Shown here one piece after another: positions 51,984 to 60,468 of a DNA stretch of 64,000 nt. The notes under the pieces were generated by a model. That model was not told where the DNA came from, did no database searches, and was given only the letters and a program-made list of their open reading frames with translations. The translations under genes were made by a program, and so were the position numbers. The stretch's first letter is position 1, and the number at the start of each line of letters is the position of its first letter. Location of the stretch: positions 62,001 through 126,000 of the forward strand of contig CAMDQT010000005.1 in the NCBI GenBank assembly GCA_945906305.1, in the 5' to 3' direction. Source of the stretch: Ferrithrix thermotolerans DSM 19514 (GTDB lineage Bacteria > Actinomycetota > Acidimicrobiia > Acidimicrobiales > CAIXPF01).

Positions 51984-53693
51984 ATGACGACGAAGACCCA
52001 GGAGTACTACGACGCCATCAAGGTGCGTTTCGGCGAGGAGCGCGACCTTCGGCTGTCCTATCGGCCCGAGGGCACATCGCAGTACATCACCGAACTTGCA
52101 GGCAACCTTGCCCGCTACGAAGAAGACACCTTCGCGCCCGAGGTCACGCCGCGCGAGGCCATCAACGACCACGTCGAGGTCCTGTTCATCGGCGGCGGAT
52201 TTTCGGCGCTGCTGACTTCGGGCCGCTTGCGCGAGCGAGGCGTGGAGTCGATCCGCATCGTGGAGCGCGGCGGCGACGTCGGCGGCACCTGGTATTGGAA
52301 CCGTTATCCCGGTATCGCCTGCGACGTGGTCGCCTACGACTACCTCCCGCTGCTCGACGAAACCGGCTACATCCCGTCGCGCCACTACGCCGGCGGCGAG
52401 GAGATCTACAAGTACTGCCAGCTCATCGCCCGCAAGTACGACCTCTACGGCCTCGCCGTGTTCCAGACCACCGTCACGTCCACCACCTGGGACGAAGCCG
52501 CCAAGGTTTGGCGGGTCACCACTGACCGCGGCGACACCATGACCGCCACGTTCGTGATCTGCGCCAATGGCACGCTCACCAAGCCCAAGCTGGCCCGAAT
52601 CGCCGGCATGGAGAGCTTCGCCAAGCACTCCTTCCATACCTCGCGCTGGGATTACGACTACACCGGCTCCGACCTTGAGAACCTCAGCGACAAGGTCGTT
52701 GGGATCATTGGAACCGGTGCCACAGCAGTGCAGGCCATCCCCCACCTCGGCGCCAACGCCAAGGAACTGTTCGTATTCCAGCGCACGCCATCCTCGATCG
52801 ACGTGCGCGACGACTGGGAGACGGACCCCGCGTGGGCGGCAAAGCTCACCTCGGGTTGGCAAGCCGCACGGCGTGAAAAAGCCTTCACCGAGCCCCCCCT
52901 GACCAACCTGCAGCTGGACCGTCGAACCACCTACACCGCAGAGCAGAAACTTCAGGCGCAGGAGAACTCAAACATCGACTACATGATGCGCATCCACAAG
53001 CGCATCGACGAGATCGTCGAGGACAAAACCACCGCCGACGCCCTCAAGCCGTGGTACATGTTCATGTGCAAGCGGCCGTGCTTCCACAACGACTACCTCC
53101 CCACCTACAACCGGCCCAACGTGCACCTGATCGACACCCACGGCCAGGGCATCACCGAGATCGGCCCGGGTGGTCCGATCTTCGAAGGCAAGGAATACCA
53201 GCTCGACCTGCTCATCTACGCCACCGGCTTCGAGGTGCAAAAGACCGGCACGTGGAACCGTATTCTTGGCCAGGGCGGCTTGGACCTGCAGGACAAGTAC
53301 GTCGACGGTGTCCGCACCCTGCTCGGCATTCATACCCATGGGTATCCAAACATGTTCATCATGGGCGGCTACCAGGCGTCGTTCAACTTCAACCTGACCG
53401 ACGTGCTCCAGGCCCAGGGTGACCACATCTCCGCCTGCATCGACTACGCCCGTACCAATGGGTACTCGACCATTGATTGCACCGAATCGGCCGAGGACTG
53501 GTGGGTGGAACAGGTCATCGAGCACCGCGGCAAGACCAACCGCAACGCCGAATGCACCCCCGGTTATTACAACTTCGAAGGTGAATTCAACCGCCGCCAA
53601 GACGGCAACTACAACGGCGGGTTTCCCAAGTACTACGCCCACCTCGGTGGGGCCAGGGAAAAGATGACGGAGAACTTCGCCTTCGGGTCGTGA
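51984..53693 (+). CDS. Baeyer-Villiger monooxygenase-like flavoprotein (second copy, N-terminally extended)
   Basis: A 569-residue flavoprotein with an extra N-terminal stretch of about 60 residues (MTTKTQEYYDAIKVRFGEERD) as in acetone/PAMO-related and steroid monooxygenase-like enzymes. The FAD motif is GGGFSA, followed by GGTWYWNRYPGIACDV, and the NADPH motif is GTGATA. The BVMO fingerprint is altered: Phe212, Lys214 (normally Gly), His218, Trp222-Asp223. Catalysis is still plausible because this F-x-K-x-x-x-H form occurs in a recognised BVMO subgroup as far as I recall. GGGGAG precedes ATG 51984. Confidence 0.88.
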   Translation: MTTKTQEYYDAIKVRFGEERDLRLSYRPEGTSQYITELAGNLARYEEDTFAPEVTPREAINDHVEVLFIGGGFSALLTSGRLRERGVESIRIVERGGDVGGTWYWNRYPGIACDVVAYDYLPLLDETGYIPSRHYAGGEEIYKYCQLIARKYDLYGLAVFQTTVTSTTWDEAAKVWRVTTDRGDTMTATFVICANGTLTKPKLARIAGMESFAKHSFHTSRWDYDYTGSDLENLSDKVVGIIGTGATAVQAIPHLGANAKELFVFQRTPSSIDVRDDWETDPAWAAKLTSGWQAARREKAFTEPPLTNLQLDRRTTYTAEQKLQAQENSNIDYMMRIHKRIDEIVEDKTTADALKPWYMFMCKRPCFHNDYLPTYNRPNVHLIDTHGQGITEIGPGGPIFEGKEYQLDLLIYATGFEVQKTGTWNRILGQGGLDLQDKYVDGVRTLLGIHTHGYPNMFIMGGYQASFNFNLTDVLQAQGDHISACIDYARTNGYSTIDCTESAEDWWVEQVIEHRGKTNRNAECTPGYYNFEGEFNRRQDGNYNGGFPKYYAHLGGAREKMTENFAFGS

Positions 53694-53723
53694 TTTCTGC
53701 CCGCGGATACCGAATACCTTCCA

Positions 53724-53759
53724 CGAGGCTGGCGAATCGACATCGATTCGCCAGCCTCG
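53724..53759. terminator. Perfect 17-bp inverted repeat, probable bidirectional terminator
   Basis: The arms 53724-53740 and 53743-53759 are exactly complementary around a two-base centre, between the convergent BVMO (ends 53693) and DUF35 (ends 53770) genes. Its inner 22 bases match the near-palindrome at 49594-49615 at 20 positions. No U-tract follows. Confidence 0.7.
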
Positions 53760-53769
53760 GCGCGTGTGC

Positions 53770-54213
53770 TCAGCTCAACACCCGCCACTGCACCAGGGTG
53801 AAGGGGGTTGGGCTGTCGTTGTGGTCCTCGAAGACCGCTTGCACGCGGTCCCCGATGGCAAAACGCTGTAGCGGGTCACCCACGAGGTTGCCGACCATAC
53901 GGACCCCACCGCAATCGGGTAACTCGACGAGCACCACGGTATAGGGCACGGCATCGGCCAATGCGCTGTGCACCGGATGCCAGGGCCGCTGCCAGGAGTA
54001 CAACACCCCTTCGGGTGGCACCGACTCCCAGCCGATGGCCAAGGAACGGCAGCCATGGCAGTTCCATTCCGGACCCCATTGCCAAGTACCACATTGGCCA
54101 CAGTGCTGGACCCACAATTCGTGGCGCCGGGTGCCGTCCCAATAGGGACGGTCGAGCCCGTCGCGGGCCGGCACCGGAGCGGGCAGACCTTGCGGTAGGA
54201 CATACTCGCCCAT
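53770..54213 (-). CDS. DUF35 / OB-fold zinc-ribbon protein (thiolase partner)
   Basis: A 147-residue protein with a rubredoxin-like zinc ribbon (Cys38, Cys41, Cys52, Cys55) followed by an OB-fold domain (GVLYSWQRPWHPVH, PYTVVLVELPDCGGVRMVGNLVG). DUF35 proteins pair with thiolase-fold enzymes; ChsH2-DUF35 is required by the aldolase Ltp2 in steroid side-chain breakdown, and others serve HMG-CoA synthesis in archaea. Its ATG overlaps the stop of the thiolase-like gene (TGATG), so the two are translated together and almost certainly form a complex. Confidence 0.9.
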   Translation of the reverse strand: MGEYVLPQGLPAPVPARDGLDRPYWDGTRRHELWVQHCGQCGTWQWGPEWNCHGCRSLAIGWESVPPEGVLYSWQRPWHPVHSALADAVPYTVVLVELPDCGGVRMVGNLVGDPLQRFAIGDRVQAVFEDHNDSPTPFTLVQWRVLS

Positions 54214-55403
54214 CAGCCCAACACCTCTGCGCGGCCGAAGATGGCGGCGGAGACGACCTCGACCATCGGCCCCGCGTTGACGAAGCTGACCTTGGCCCCT
54301 GGCACCTGGTTGGTCGACTCGCCCCGCACCTGGCGTATGGCCTCGATCACCAAACCAAGACCGTGCATGTAGCACTCGGCCAGGTTGCCGCCGCTGGTGT
54401 TCAGCGGCAGCTTGCCGCGAGGGGCGATCAGGTTGTCGAAGGTGAGCACCTCATTGGCCGACTCGTAGGTACAGAACCCACTCTCGATGAGGCTCATCAC
54501 TACCGCCCCCGTGAAGTTTTCGTAGCTCTGCACCACATCGACCTCGGCCGGGGTCACCCCGGCCTGGGCAAACAGCCGCGGGATGACCGGCTTGAGCGAG
54601 GAGGTTACGTAATCGGGCTGGTTGTGGCCGGCGACGCCCGAGCGGCGGGGCCCACCCTGCTGGGCGGCGAGCACGTAGACCGGCCGATCGGAAAGGTCAC
54701 GGGCCCGCTCCGCCGACATGACGATCACCGCCGCCGCGCCGTCATTCTCAAGGCACAGGTCATAGAGGTGGAACGGCTCGGTGATCCAGCGGGAAGCGTC
54801 GTAGGCCTCCGCGGTGAGCGGACGGCCGTACATCACGGCACGAGGGTTGTTCTGCGCATGGTGATAGGCCGCGAGTGACACCGCCTTGAGGGTGTCAGGG
54901 CTGATGGCATGGTCGTGGAACAGCCGGGTGGTGCGCATCGCATAGGTCTGCGCCGGCGACATCACCCCGTACGGCACGGTCAGCGCTGCCGAACCGGAGA
55001 TCGTGCTGCTTTTAGCGCCCTGACCGAACCGGCCGAACTGGCCCTGGGCCAAACCGCGGTACGCGACCACACAATCCGCCGAACCTGACAGCACCGCCAA
55101 ACAGGCGTTTTGCACCGCCGCTGCCGCCCCGCCACCGCCACCGCCCCATTGCATGTTCGAATAACGGATCACCTCGCCGCCTAGCGCGGCAGAAAGCCGA
55201 GCCGGAGTGTTGCGGTCGTTGGAATAGGAGCAGAAGCCGTCGATGCTCGACGGTTCGATGCCGGCGTCGGCGCAGGCCGCAACGATGGCCTGTAGCACCA
55301 AGACAAACTCCGGATCGGGCGACTGCCCCCGCTTGTAGTACGTGGTCTCGCCGACGCCGACAACGGCGACGCGACCTCGAAGCGAGTGTTCAAGTTCCCC
55401 CAT
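54213..55403 (-). CDS. Thiolase-fold protein without the nucleophilic Cys, Ltp2-like retro-aldolase candidate
   Basis: A 396-residue thiolase-superfamily protein (SCP2/acetyl-CoA acetyltransferase-like). In real thiolases the first catalytic Cys sits in a CxS motif near residue 89; here that place is a glycine run (WGGGGGGAAAA, 86-96). The C-terminal GHPxG motif is replaced by ECYMHGLG. Tyr294 (QSYENFTG) and Tyr345 (ECYMHG) lie where, as I recall, the steroid aldolase Ltp2 has its essential tyrosines. Together with the DUF35 partner this suggests CoA-ester retro-aldol cleavage rather than thiolysis. A TAGGGT box six bases before ATG 55403 supports the start. Confidence 0.85.
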   Translation of the reverse strand: MGELEHSLRGRVAVVGVGETTYYKRGQSPDPEFVLVLQAIVAACADAGIEPSSIDGFCSYSNDRNTPARLSAALGGEVIRYSNMQWGGGGGGAAAAVQNACLAVLSGSADCVVAYRGLAQGQFGRFGQGAKSSTISGSAALTVPYGVMSPAQTYAMRTTRLFHDHAISPDTLKAVSLAAYHHAQNNPRAVMYGRPLTAEAYDASRWITEPFHLYDLCLENDGAAAVIVMSAERARDLSDRPVYVLAAQQGGPRRSGVAGHNQPDYVTSSLKPVIPRLFAQAGVTPAEVDVVQSYENFTGAVVMSLIESGFCTYESANEVLTFDNLIAPRGKLPLNTSGGNLAECYMHGLGLVIEAIRQVRGESTNQVPGAKVSFVNAGPMVEVVSAAIFGRAEVLG

Positions 55404-55409
55404 GCCTGG

Positions 55410-55415
55410 ACCCTA
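55410..55415 (-). promoter_or_regulatory. Putative -10 box (TAGGGT) of the thiolase-DUF35 operon
   Basis: TAGGGT on the minus strand ends six bases before ATG 55403, with no Shine-Dalgarno sequence. Confidence 0.5.
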
Positions 55416-55525
55416 CCGGGCCGATCCGATCGGCGCAGGCGAGGCGGCCACTGGCCCGGGTAACGTCGCCGTGCACAGCCTTGGGCAGCGCAGTCCGGGG
55501 TCGCTCGATTCACGAGGAGTCCGAC

Positions 55526-56398
55526 ATGAGCGGTCGTTTAGAGGCCAAGGTGGCCATCGTCACCGGTGGAGCGAGCGGCATGGGTTTGGGAACCGTCGAA
55601 CGGTTCCTCGCCGAAGGGGCTGCGGTCGTGGTGGCCGATTTGAACATCGCCAAGGGTGACGAAATGCTCGCCGCCGCGGCCGAACGCGGCCAGGCCGACC
55701 GGGTGCGCTTCAGCCGGACCGACGTGTCCGTCGAGGCCGATGTGGCAGCGTTGGTAGACCAGGCGGTGGAGTCCTTCGGCGGGCTGGACATCATGTTCAA
55801 CAACGCCGGTATCGGCGGTGCCTTCGGTCCGGTCACCGAACTCGAGGCTGACGCCTGGGACGAGACCTTTGCCATCGATGTGCGCTCGGTGTTCCTCGGC
55901 ATCAAGCACGCGGCGCGGGTCATGATCGCCGCGGGCAAGGGTGGCTCCATCATCAACACCGCCTCCGTCGCCGGCCTCGGTGGTGGCGCCGGTCCGGTCG
56001 CCTACTCCGCGGCCAAGGCCGCCGTGGCGAACCTGTCGGTCACCACCGCACTGGAACTTGCACCGCATCGCATTCGGGTCAATGCCATTTGCCCGGGGGT
56101 GATCTACACCCCGTTGATGCACCAGGGTGACGCCGATGCGGCCGACGAATGGGTCCACGCCCTGCAGCCATGGCCGGACCGGGGTCTGCCCCGCCACATT
56201 GCTGGCACCGCGTTGTGGCTCGCGTCCGATGACGCCACGTTCGTCACCGGCCAGGCCATTGCGGTGGATGGCGGACTGCTCGCCGCCGGGCCGCGGGTCA
56301 CCCAATTCGGCCACGTCTTCAAGGACCTGAACAAGCTGGTCGGTTTCGCCTACGGCACCACCGGCCAGAAGCCGCGGTATCGTCGCCTCGAAGGCTGA
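55526..56398 (+). CDS. Short-chain dehydrogenase/reductase (SDR)
   Basis: A 290-residue classical SDR: TGGASGMG (13-20), NNAG (92-95), Ser147, Tyr160 and Lys164 (YSAAK). An extended C-terminal tail of about 40 residues follows the usual VDGG end (AVDGGLLAAG). GAGGAG precedes ATG 55526. It diverges from the thiolase-DUF35 operon, and could act on the same hydroxylated intermediate; that is inference from position. Confidence 0.9.
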   Translation: MSGRLEAKVAIVTGGASGMGLGTVERFLAEGAAVVVADLNIAKGDEMLAAAAERGQADRVRFSRTDVSVEADVAALVDQAVESFGGLDIMFNNAGIGGAFGPVTELEADAWDETFAIDVRSVFLGIKHAARVMIAAGKGGSIINTASVAGLGGGAGPVAYSAAKAAVANLSVTTALELAPHRIRVNAICPGVIYTPLMHQGDADAADEWVHALQPWPDRGLPRHIAGTALWLASDDATFVTGQAIAVDGGLLAAGPRVTQFGHVFKDLNKLVGFAYGTTGQKPRYRRLEG

Positions 56399-56453
56399 GC
56401 CCCAGGCGGGGCCAACGTCGCCGCCAGATTCTGAGCGTCGGTGGCGGGAAGGC

Positions 56454-57635
56454 TCAGCTGGCCGCGCGTCGCTCTGGGCGGTCCGAAGGCACGGCGCCCC
56501 CGATCAGCAGCAGCACCCCGACCAACGCCACCGCGGCCATGGAACCGAAGCCAAGTCGGTAGCCGCCGTGGTCGATGAGCCGACCGGCTAGGTAGCCACC
56601 GACTGGCGCACCAATGTCGAAATACAGGTTGAAGGAACCCATCGCCTGGCCGCGCTCGGACTCAGGGGCCCGGTCCACAACCATGGCCAACAGCGTGGGA
56701 AAGATCCCGGCGTACCCGGCAGCGAAGAGGATCACCCCGAGGAACGCGCCGACGGGGTGGTCGAACAACGCCAGCACCGCCAGCCCTAACGCGCATCCGA
56801 CTGCACATGGGGTGGCCACCGCCCTGCGACCGAAGCGGTCGGCCAGGTTCCCCGACATTGATCGGGTGAGCATCACCGTCACGGACAAGGCAACGAACAA
56901 CCAACCCGACGATGCCATACCGATGTTGCGGGCGTAGAGCGCCAGGAAGGCACCGATGGTGGTCCAACCCACGCCGACGCAGAAATAAGGTATGCCCGGG
57001 CCCACCGCCACGGGATGGAAGAACCGCTTCCACAGCGGCAGCGGCACATAGTCGGCCCGTCGTCCACCCGTCTCCGGCAGCTTGAAAGCCAGCAGCGTCC
57101 CCCAGGCACTGGCCACAATCACCGCGACCCAAACCGAGCCGAAGCTCCAGCGGCTGATAAGCAACTCGGCCAGCGCTGGACCAGTGGCGAAACCGAGGTA
57201 AAAAAACAGGCTGTAACGGGCGAGGTAGGTGGCACGCCGGGCCGGTGGGGCGATATCAGCCACGGTGGCGGTGGCGGCGCCGTAGAACATGGCGTTGGAC
57301 ACACCCTGCAACATGCGCAGCACCAACACGGCGAACACGGAACGCACCCCGAGCAGCGCCACGCCGGTACACATCGTCAAGGCCGGGCCCGCGATGAGCA
57401 GCGGCTTGCGGCCGCGCGAGTCGAGAAACTTGCCCGACCAGGGACGCGCCAGCAGCGCGGCGATGGACTGCGAGCTCATCACCAGGCCGGCAACGGCAAG
57501 CGACGTGCCGAGATCTTCGTGCAGGTAAAGCGGGATTGCCGGGTACAACAATCCCTGAGAGACGAAGGTCCCCATCGCCGCAATGCACAACAGCCGCATA
57601 ATGGGGCCGGCTTGGTGATCCTGCGTCGGCTCCAA
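56454..57635 (-). CDS. Major facilitator superfamily transporter (DHA1-like)
   Basis: A 393-residue protein with 12 likely helices. RPWSGKFLDSRGRKPLLIAG is motif A, LRMLQGVSNAMFYGAA is the following conserved segment, and GNLADRFGRRAVATPC repeats motif A in the second half. The export substrate is unknown. TTG 57635 has AAGGGAAG six bases upstream; ATG 57599 is an alternative start that removes only 12 residues before the first helix. It diverges from the epimerase-like gene. Confidence 0.87.
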   Translation of the reverse strand: MEPTQDHQAGPIMRLLCIAAMGTFVSQGLLYPAIPLYLHEDLGTSLAVAGLVMSSQSIAALLARPWSGKFLDSRGRKPLLIAGPALTMCTGVALLGVRSVFAVLVLRMLQGVSNAMFYGAATATVADIAPPARRATYLARYSLFFYLGFATGPALAELLISRWSFGSVWVAVIVASAWGTLLAFKLPETGGRRADYVPLPLWKRFFHPVAVGPGIPYFCVGVGWTTIGAFLALYARNIGMASSGWLFVALSVTVMLTRSMSGNLADRFGRRAVATPCAVGCALGLAVLALFDHPVGAFLGVILFAAGYAGIFPTLLAMVVDRAPESERGQAMGSFNLYFDIGAPVGGYLAGRLIDHGGYRLGFGSMAAVALVGVLLLIGGAVPSDRPERRAAS

Positions 57636-57711
57636 CCGCCACTTCCCTTGCTGGGCGCAACCCCGCGACGACTGCGGTGCGGCCTTGATTCTTAGCGTAA
57701 CGGTTGCGTTG

Positions 57712-57717
57712 TAGGGT
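57712..57717 (+). promoter_or_regulatory. Putative -10 box (TAGGGT)
   Basis: TAGGGT ends seven bases before GTG 57725, with no Shine-Dalgarno sequence; it argues against the upstream in-frame TTG 57704. Confidence 0.45.
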
Positions 57718-57724
57718 CATCGGT

Positions 57725-58825
57725 GTGACGAACACTGCGCTGGTCATCGGGGGAACCGGCCCGACCGGTCCCCATGTCGTCAACGGTTTGATCGCCCGGG
57801 GCTACCAGGTGGCCATCGCCCATTCTGGACGCCACGAGAGCGAACTGATTCCCCCGACGGTCAGCCACATCCACACCGACGCCTTCGACGTCGCCCAGGT
57901 GGCGGCGGCATTGGCGGATAGCCGCTTCGATCTCGTGGTGTCGATGTACGGCCGGTTACGAGACCTTGCGGTGTACTTTGCTGGACGCTGCGGCCGGTTC
58001 GTTTCCGTCGGTGGAGCACCCGTGTACCGCGGTTTTGGCTGGCCGGAAGCGAACCATCCCTCCGGCATGGCGGTGCCGACCCGCGAGCACGACCCAAGGG
58101 CAGGCGTTGGGGACAACCCCAAGGTCATCAAGATGGGCGAGACCGAGGACGTGGTCTTCGCCCATCACCCCGACGCCACCCACTTGCGTTACCCCCGCGT
58201 GTATGGCCCGTGGCAAGTGCAACCCAAAGAGTGGTCCATCGTCCGCCGGGTGCTTGACGGTCGGCGGCGAATCATCCTGCCCGAGGCAGGACTCAGCATT
58301 GGGGTGCTGGTCTATTCGTTGAACGCCGCCGAGGCTCTGCTAAGCAGCATCGACCGGCCCGAGGTGGCCGCAGGCAAGGTCCTCAACGTGACCGACGAGC
58401 GATCGGTGAGCCTGGCGCAGTGGGTTGGCCTGCTGGGCGAAGGACTTGATCACGAGTTCGAGATCGTCGGCATGCCCTGGGAACTGGCCCGGCCCGGCTG
58501 GCCTCTCGGGGAGTGCACGACGCATCATCGCGTGCTCTCCAGCGAGTTGCTGCGAGGCGAGATCGGCTACCGCGACGTGCTCGGCGTGGAGCAGGCCCTG
58601 CCATCCACCGCCCGCTGGCTGGCCGATCACCCGCTCGAACGGGGCTCCGTCACCGAGCGTGGCCTCCAGGACCCCTTCGACTACGAGGCCGAGGATCGGC
58701 TCATCGACGCCTGGGAACGCGCCGTCGAGTCGGTACGGCCTGCGGCGCGGGCCGCGGACCCCGGCTGGGTCGACCGTTACGCCTACTCCTCCATCGACGC
58801 CCACTTGGGCATCGAGCGAGGCTGA
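57725..58825 (+). CDS. NAD-dependent epimerase/dehydratase family protein
   Basis: A 366-residue extended-SDR protein. VIGGTGPTGPHVV near the N-terminus is the GxxGxxG dinucleotide motif. SVGGAPVYRG occupies the strand that in UDP-sugar epimerases carries the catalytic Ser/Thr, and HLRYPRVYGPWQ follows. The canonical YxxxK is not clear, so this may be an isoflavone-reductase- or atypical-SDR-like reductase. It lies 13 bases before the hydratase gene, which suggests an operon and a common small-molecule pathway. Confidence 0.8.
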   Translation: MTNTALVIGGTGPTGPHVVNGLIARGYQVAIAHSGRHESELIPPTVSHIHTDAFDVAQVAAALADSRFDLVVSMYGRLRDLAVYFAGRCGRFVSVGGAPVYRGFGWPEANHPSGMAVPTREHDPRAGVGDNPKVIKMGETEDVVFAHHPDATHLRYPRVYGPWQVQPKEWSIVRRVLDGRRRIILPEAGLSIGVLVYSLNAAEALLSSIDRPEVAAGKVLNVTDERSVSLAQWVGLLGEGLDHEFEIVGMPWELARPGWPLGECTTHHRVLSSELLRGEIGYRDVLGVEQALPSTARWLADHPLERGSVTERGLQDPFDYEAEDRLIDAWERAVESVRPAARAADPGWVDRYAYSSIDAHLGIERG

Positions 58826-58838
58826 GCGAGGCTTCGAC

Positions 58839-59648
58839 ATGTCCACCATGACCGCGGCGATGATCGGGCAGTGGGCCCACGCCCACGAACAAGCCCGCCG
58901 CACCTCCACCCAAATCGAGCCGCCATCCTTTGCTCACCCCGAGATGGACCTCGACGATGCCTACGCCATCCAGCAGGCCTGGGTGGAGCTGCAGCAGACG
59001 GACGGTGCACGCATCGTGGGCCACAAGATCGGCCTGACCTCGCGAGCGATGCAGGCCTCGATGCAGATCAACGAACCCGACTTCGGTGTGCTACTCGACC
59101 ACATGATCTTCCCCGACGGCGCCGAACTACGGACCGATCAGTTCTGCGACCCCAAGATCGAGGTCGAGTTGGCGTTCGTCCTGGGCCGACCGCTCGCCGG
59201 GCTCGACGTAACCATGCTCGACGTGTTGTCCGCCACCGAGTACGTCCTGCCTGCCCTTGAACTGATCGACGCCCGGTCCTATCGGGTGCATCCCGATCTG
59301 AAACGCGCCCGGACGGTGCGCGACACCATCGCCGACAACGCGGCCGACGCCGGGGTCATCATGGGTGGCAGACCGATCGGGCCTCGGGAGATCGACCTGC
59401 GCTGGGTCGCCGCTTTGGCCTACCGCAACGGGACCATCGAGGAATCCGGGGTGGCCGCGGCGGTATTGAACCACCCAGCGAACGCGGTGGCCTGGCTGGC
59501 CCGTCGCTACACGGCTGTCGGCCGACGCCTCGAAGCGGGCCAGATCGTGCTCTCCGGCTCCTTCACCCGACCGCTCGATGCCCGCGGCGGCGACGTATTC
59601 CACGTCGATTACGGCTCGCTCGGTGCCATCACTTGCCGCTTCGTCTGA
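58839..59648 (+). CDS. 2-keto-4-pentenoate hydratase family protein
   Basis: A 269-residue member of the MhpD/fumarylacetoacetase-fold hydratase group. VGHKIGLTSRAMQ, GVLLDHMIFPDG and KIEVELAFVLGRPL (with the metal-binding Glu residues) and LPALELIDAR are diagnostic. The enzymes add water to 2-hydroxypenta-2,4-dienoate in meta-cleavage and steroid-ring pathways (TesE/HsaE) or decarboxylate 4-oxalocrotonate. No extradiol dioxygenase or aldolase is adjacent. GAGG lies eight bases before ATG 58839. It is probably cotranscribed with the epimerase-like gene. Confidence 0.9.
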   Translation: MSTMTAAMIGQWAHAHEQARRTSTQIEPPSFAHPEMDLDDAYAIQQAWVELQQTDGARIVGHKIGLTSRAMQASMQINEPDFGVLLDHMIFPDGAELRTDQFCDPKIEVELAFVLGRPLAGLDVTMLDVLSATEYVLPALELIDARSYRVHPDLKRARTVRDTIADNAADAGVIMGGRPIGPREIDLRWVAALAYRNGTIEESGVAAAVLNHPANAVAWLARRYTAVGRRLEAGQIVLSGSFTRPLDARGGDVFHVDYGSLGAITCRFV

Positions 59649-59676
59649 TCGGGTCACCGGGGCCCGACCAGGCGGC

Positions 59677-59682
59677 TACGGT
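59677..59682 (+). promoter_or_regulatory. Putative -10 box (TACGGT)
   Basis: TACGGT ends seven bases before ATG 59690, with no Shine-Dalgarno sequence. Confidence 0.4.
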
Positions 59683-59689
59683 GCACGCT

Positions 59690-60448
59690 ATGTCCCCTTT
59701 GACCGCGGCCGAAACGGTTCGGCGAGCCGCCGTGCCCATACTTGAGTTCTCCCGAGGCTGGATGATCAGCCCCGCGACCACCGCGAGGGGGCAGGAACTC
59801 GGCCTGCTACCCGGGCGGGGTTTTTGGGTGTGCGGGCGCAACGGCGTGCTCGGCGAGGTCGATGCCGACCTGGCCTGTGCGGCCATCGGCTTCATGCATC
59901 CCGAGGCGGTTCGGCGTTTCTGGGAACACCGCCCCGATGGCGTCACCTCACGCCAGCTCGCGGCGGAGTACGCCGGGTGTGCCTACCGCTGGGCGGGCCC
60001 GGCGCTCGCTTCGGTGCCGGAAACCAACCTCCGTCGCCTCAGCACCCTCGGCCGTATCGTGGCCGGCGCGGCCCTGCCCCAGATCGGTGCCCTGTTCGCC
60101 GGCTGGCGGGCCTTCCCCCAGCCCGAGGACCCCGCCGAGGCGGTCACCCTCACCCTGCACGTGCTGCGCGAACTGCGCGGCGGCGCTCATCTCGCCGCGG
60201 TGATCGGGTCCGGTCTACCCCCGTGGGCCGCCGCTTACACCGCACCGGCGCCCCGCGGCGGGGCGGGGTGGGTTCGCGATCTCGGCTGGCCCGAACCTGA
60301 CGGTGACCCGGCGCTGTTCTCATTACGACGGGACCAGGTGGAAGCGCAGACGTCGCTGCTGTGCGTAGATGCCTACAGCGCGCTTGACCCGGGCGAACGT
60401 TCCGAGTTCCTCGACCTGCTCGGCGAGGCGCGCGCCGCGATCGGCTAA
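59690..60448 (+). CDS. SCO6745-like family protein
   Basis: The 252-residue protein resembles the actinobacterial SCO6745 family, which has a helix-turn-helix-like C-terminal half and no known activity. Matching segments are EFSRGWMISPATTARGQELGL, GRGFWVCGRNGVLGEVDADLACAAIGFMHPEAV (as adjacent parts) and, near the C-terminus, the SLLCVDAYSALDPGE stretch. Whether it binds DNA is unknown. Its start is chosen by the TACGGT box. The VOC gene begins 20 bases downstream. Confidence 0.65.
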   Translation: MSPLTAAETVRRAAVPILEFSRGWMISPATTARGQELGLLPGRGFWVCGRNGVLGEVDADLACAAIGFMHPEAVRRFWEHRPDGVTSRQLAAEYAGCAYRWAGPALASVPETNLRRLSTLGRIVAGAALPQIGALFAGWRAFPQPEDPAEAVTLTLHVLRELRGGAHLAAVIGSGLPPWAAAYTAPAPRGGAGWVRDLGWPEPDGDPALFSLRRDQVEAQTSLLCVDAYSALDPGERSEFLDLLGEARAAIG

Positions 60449-60468
60449 GGGGCGGGTAACGACCTGCC

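Noticed and set aside
51822-52862. Minus-strand extension upstream of the VOC gene
   Set aside because: It is antisense to the well-supported second BVMO, and the VOC gene has its own start with GGAG upstream.
56399-56412. GCCCC/GGGGC hairpin after the SDR at 55526 as a terminator
   Set aside because: Five-base arms only; not distinguishable from background.
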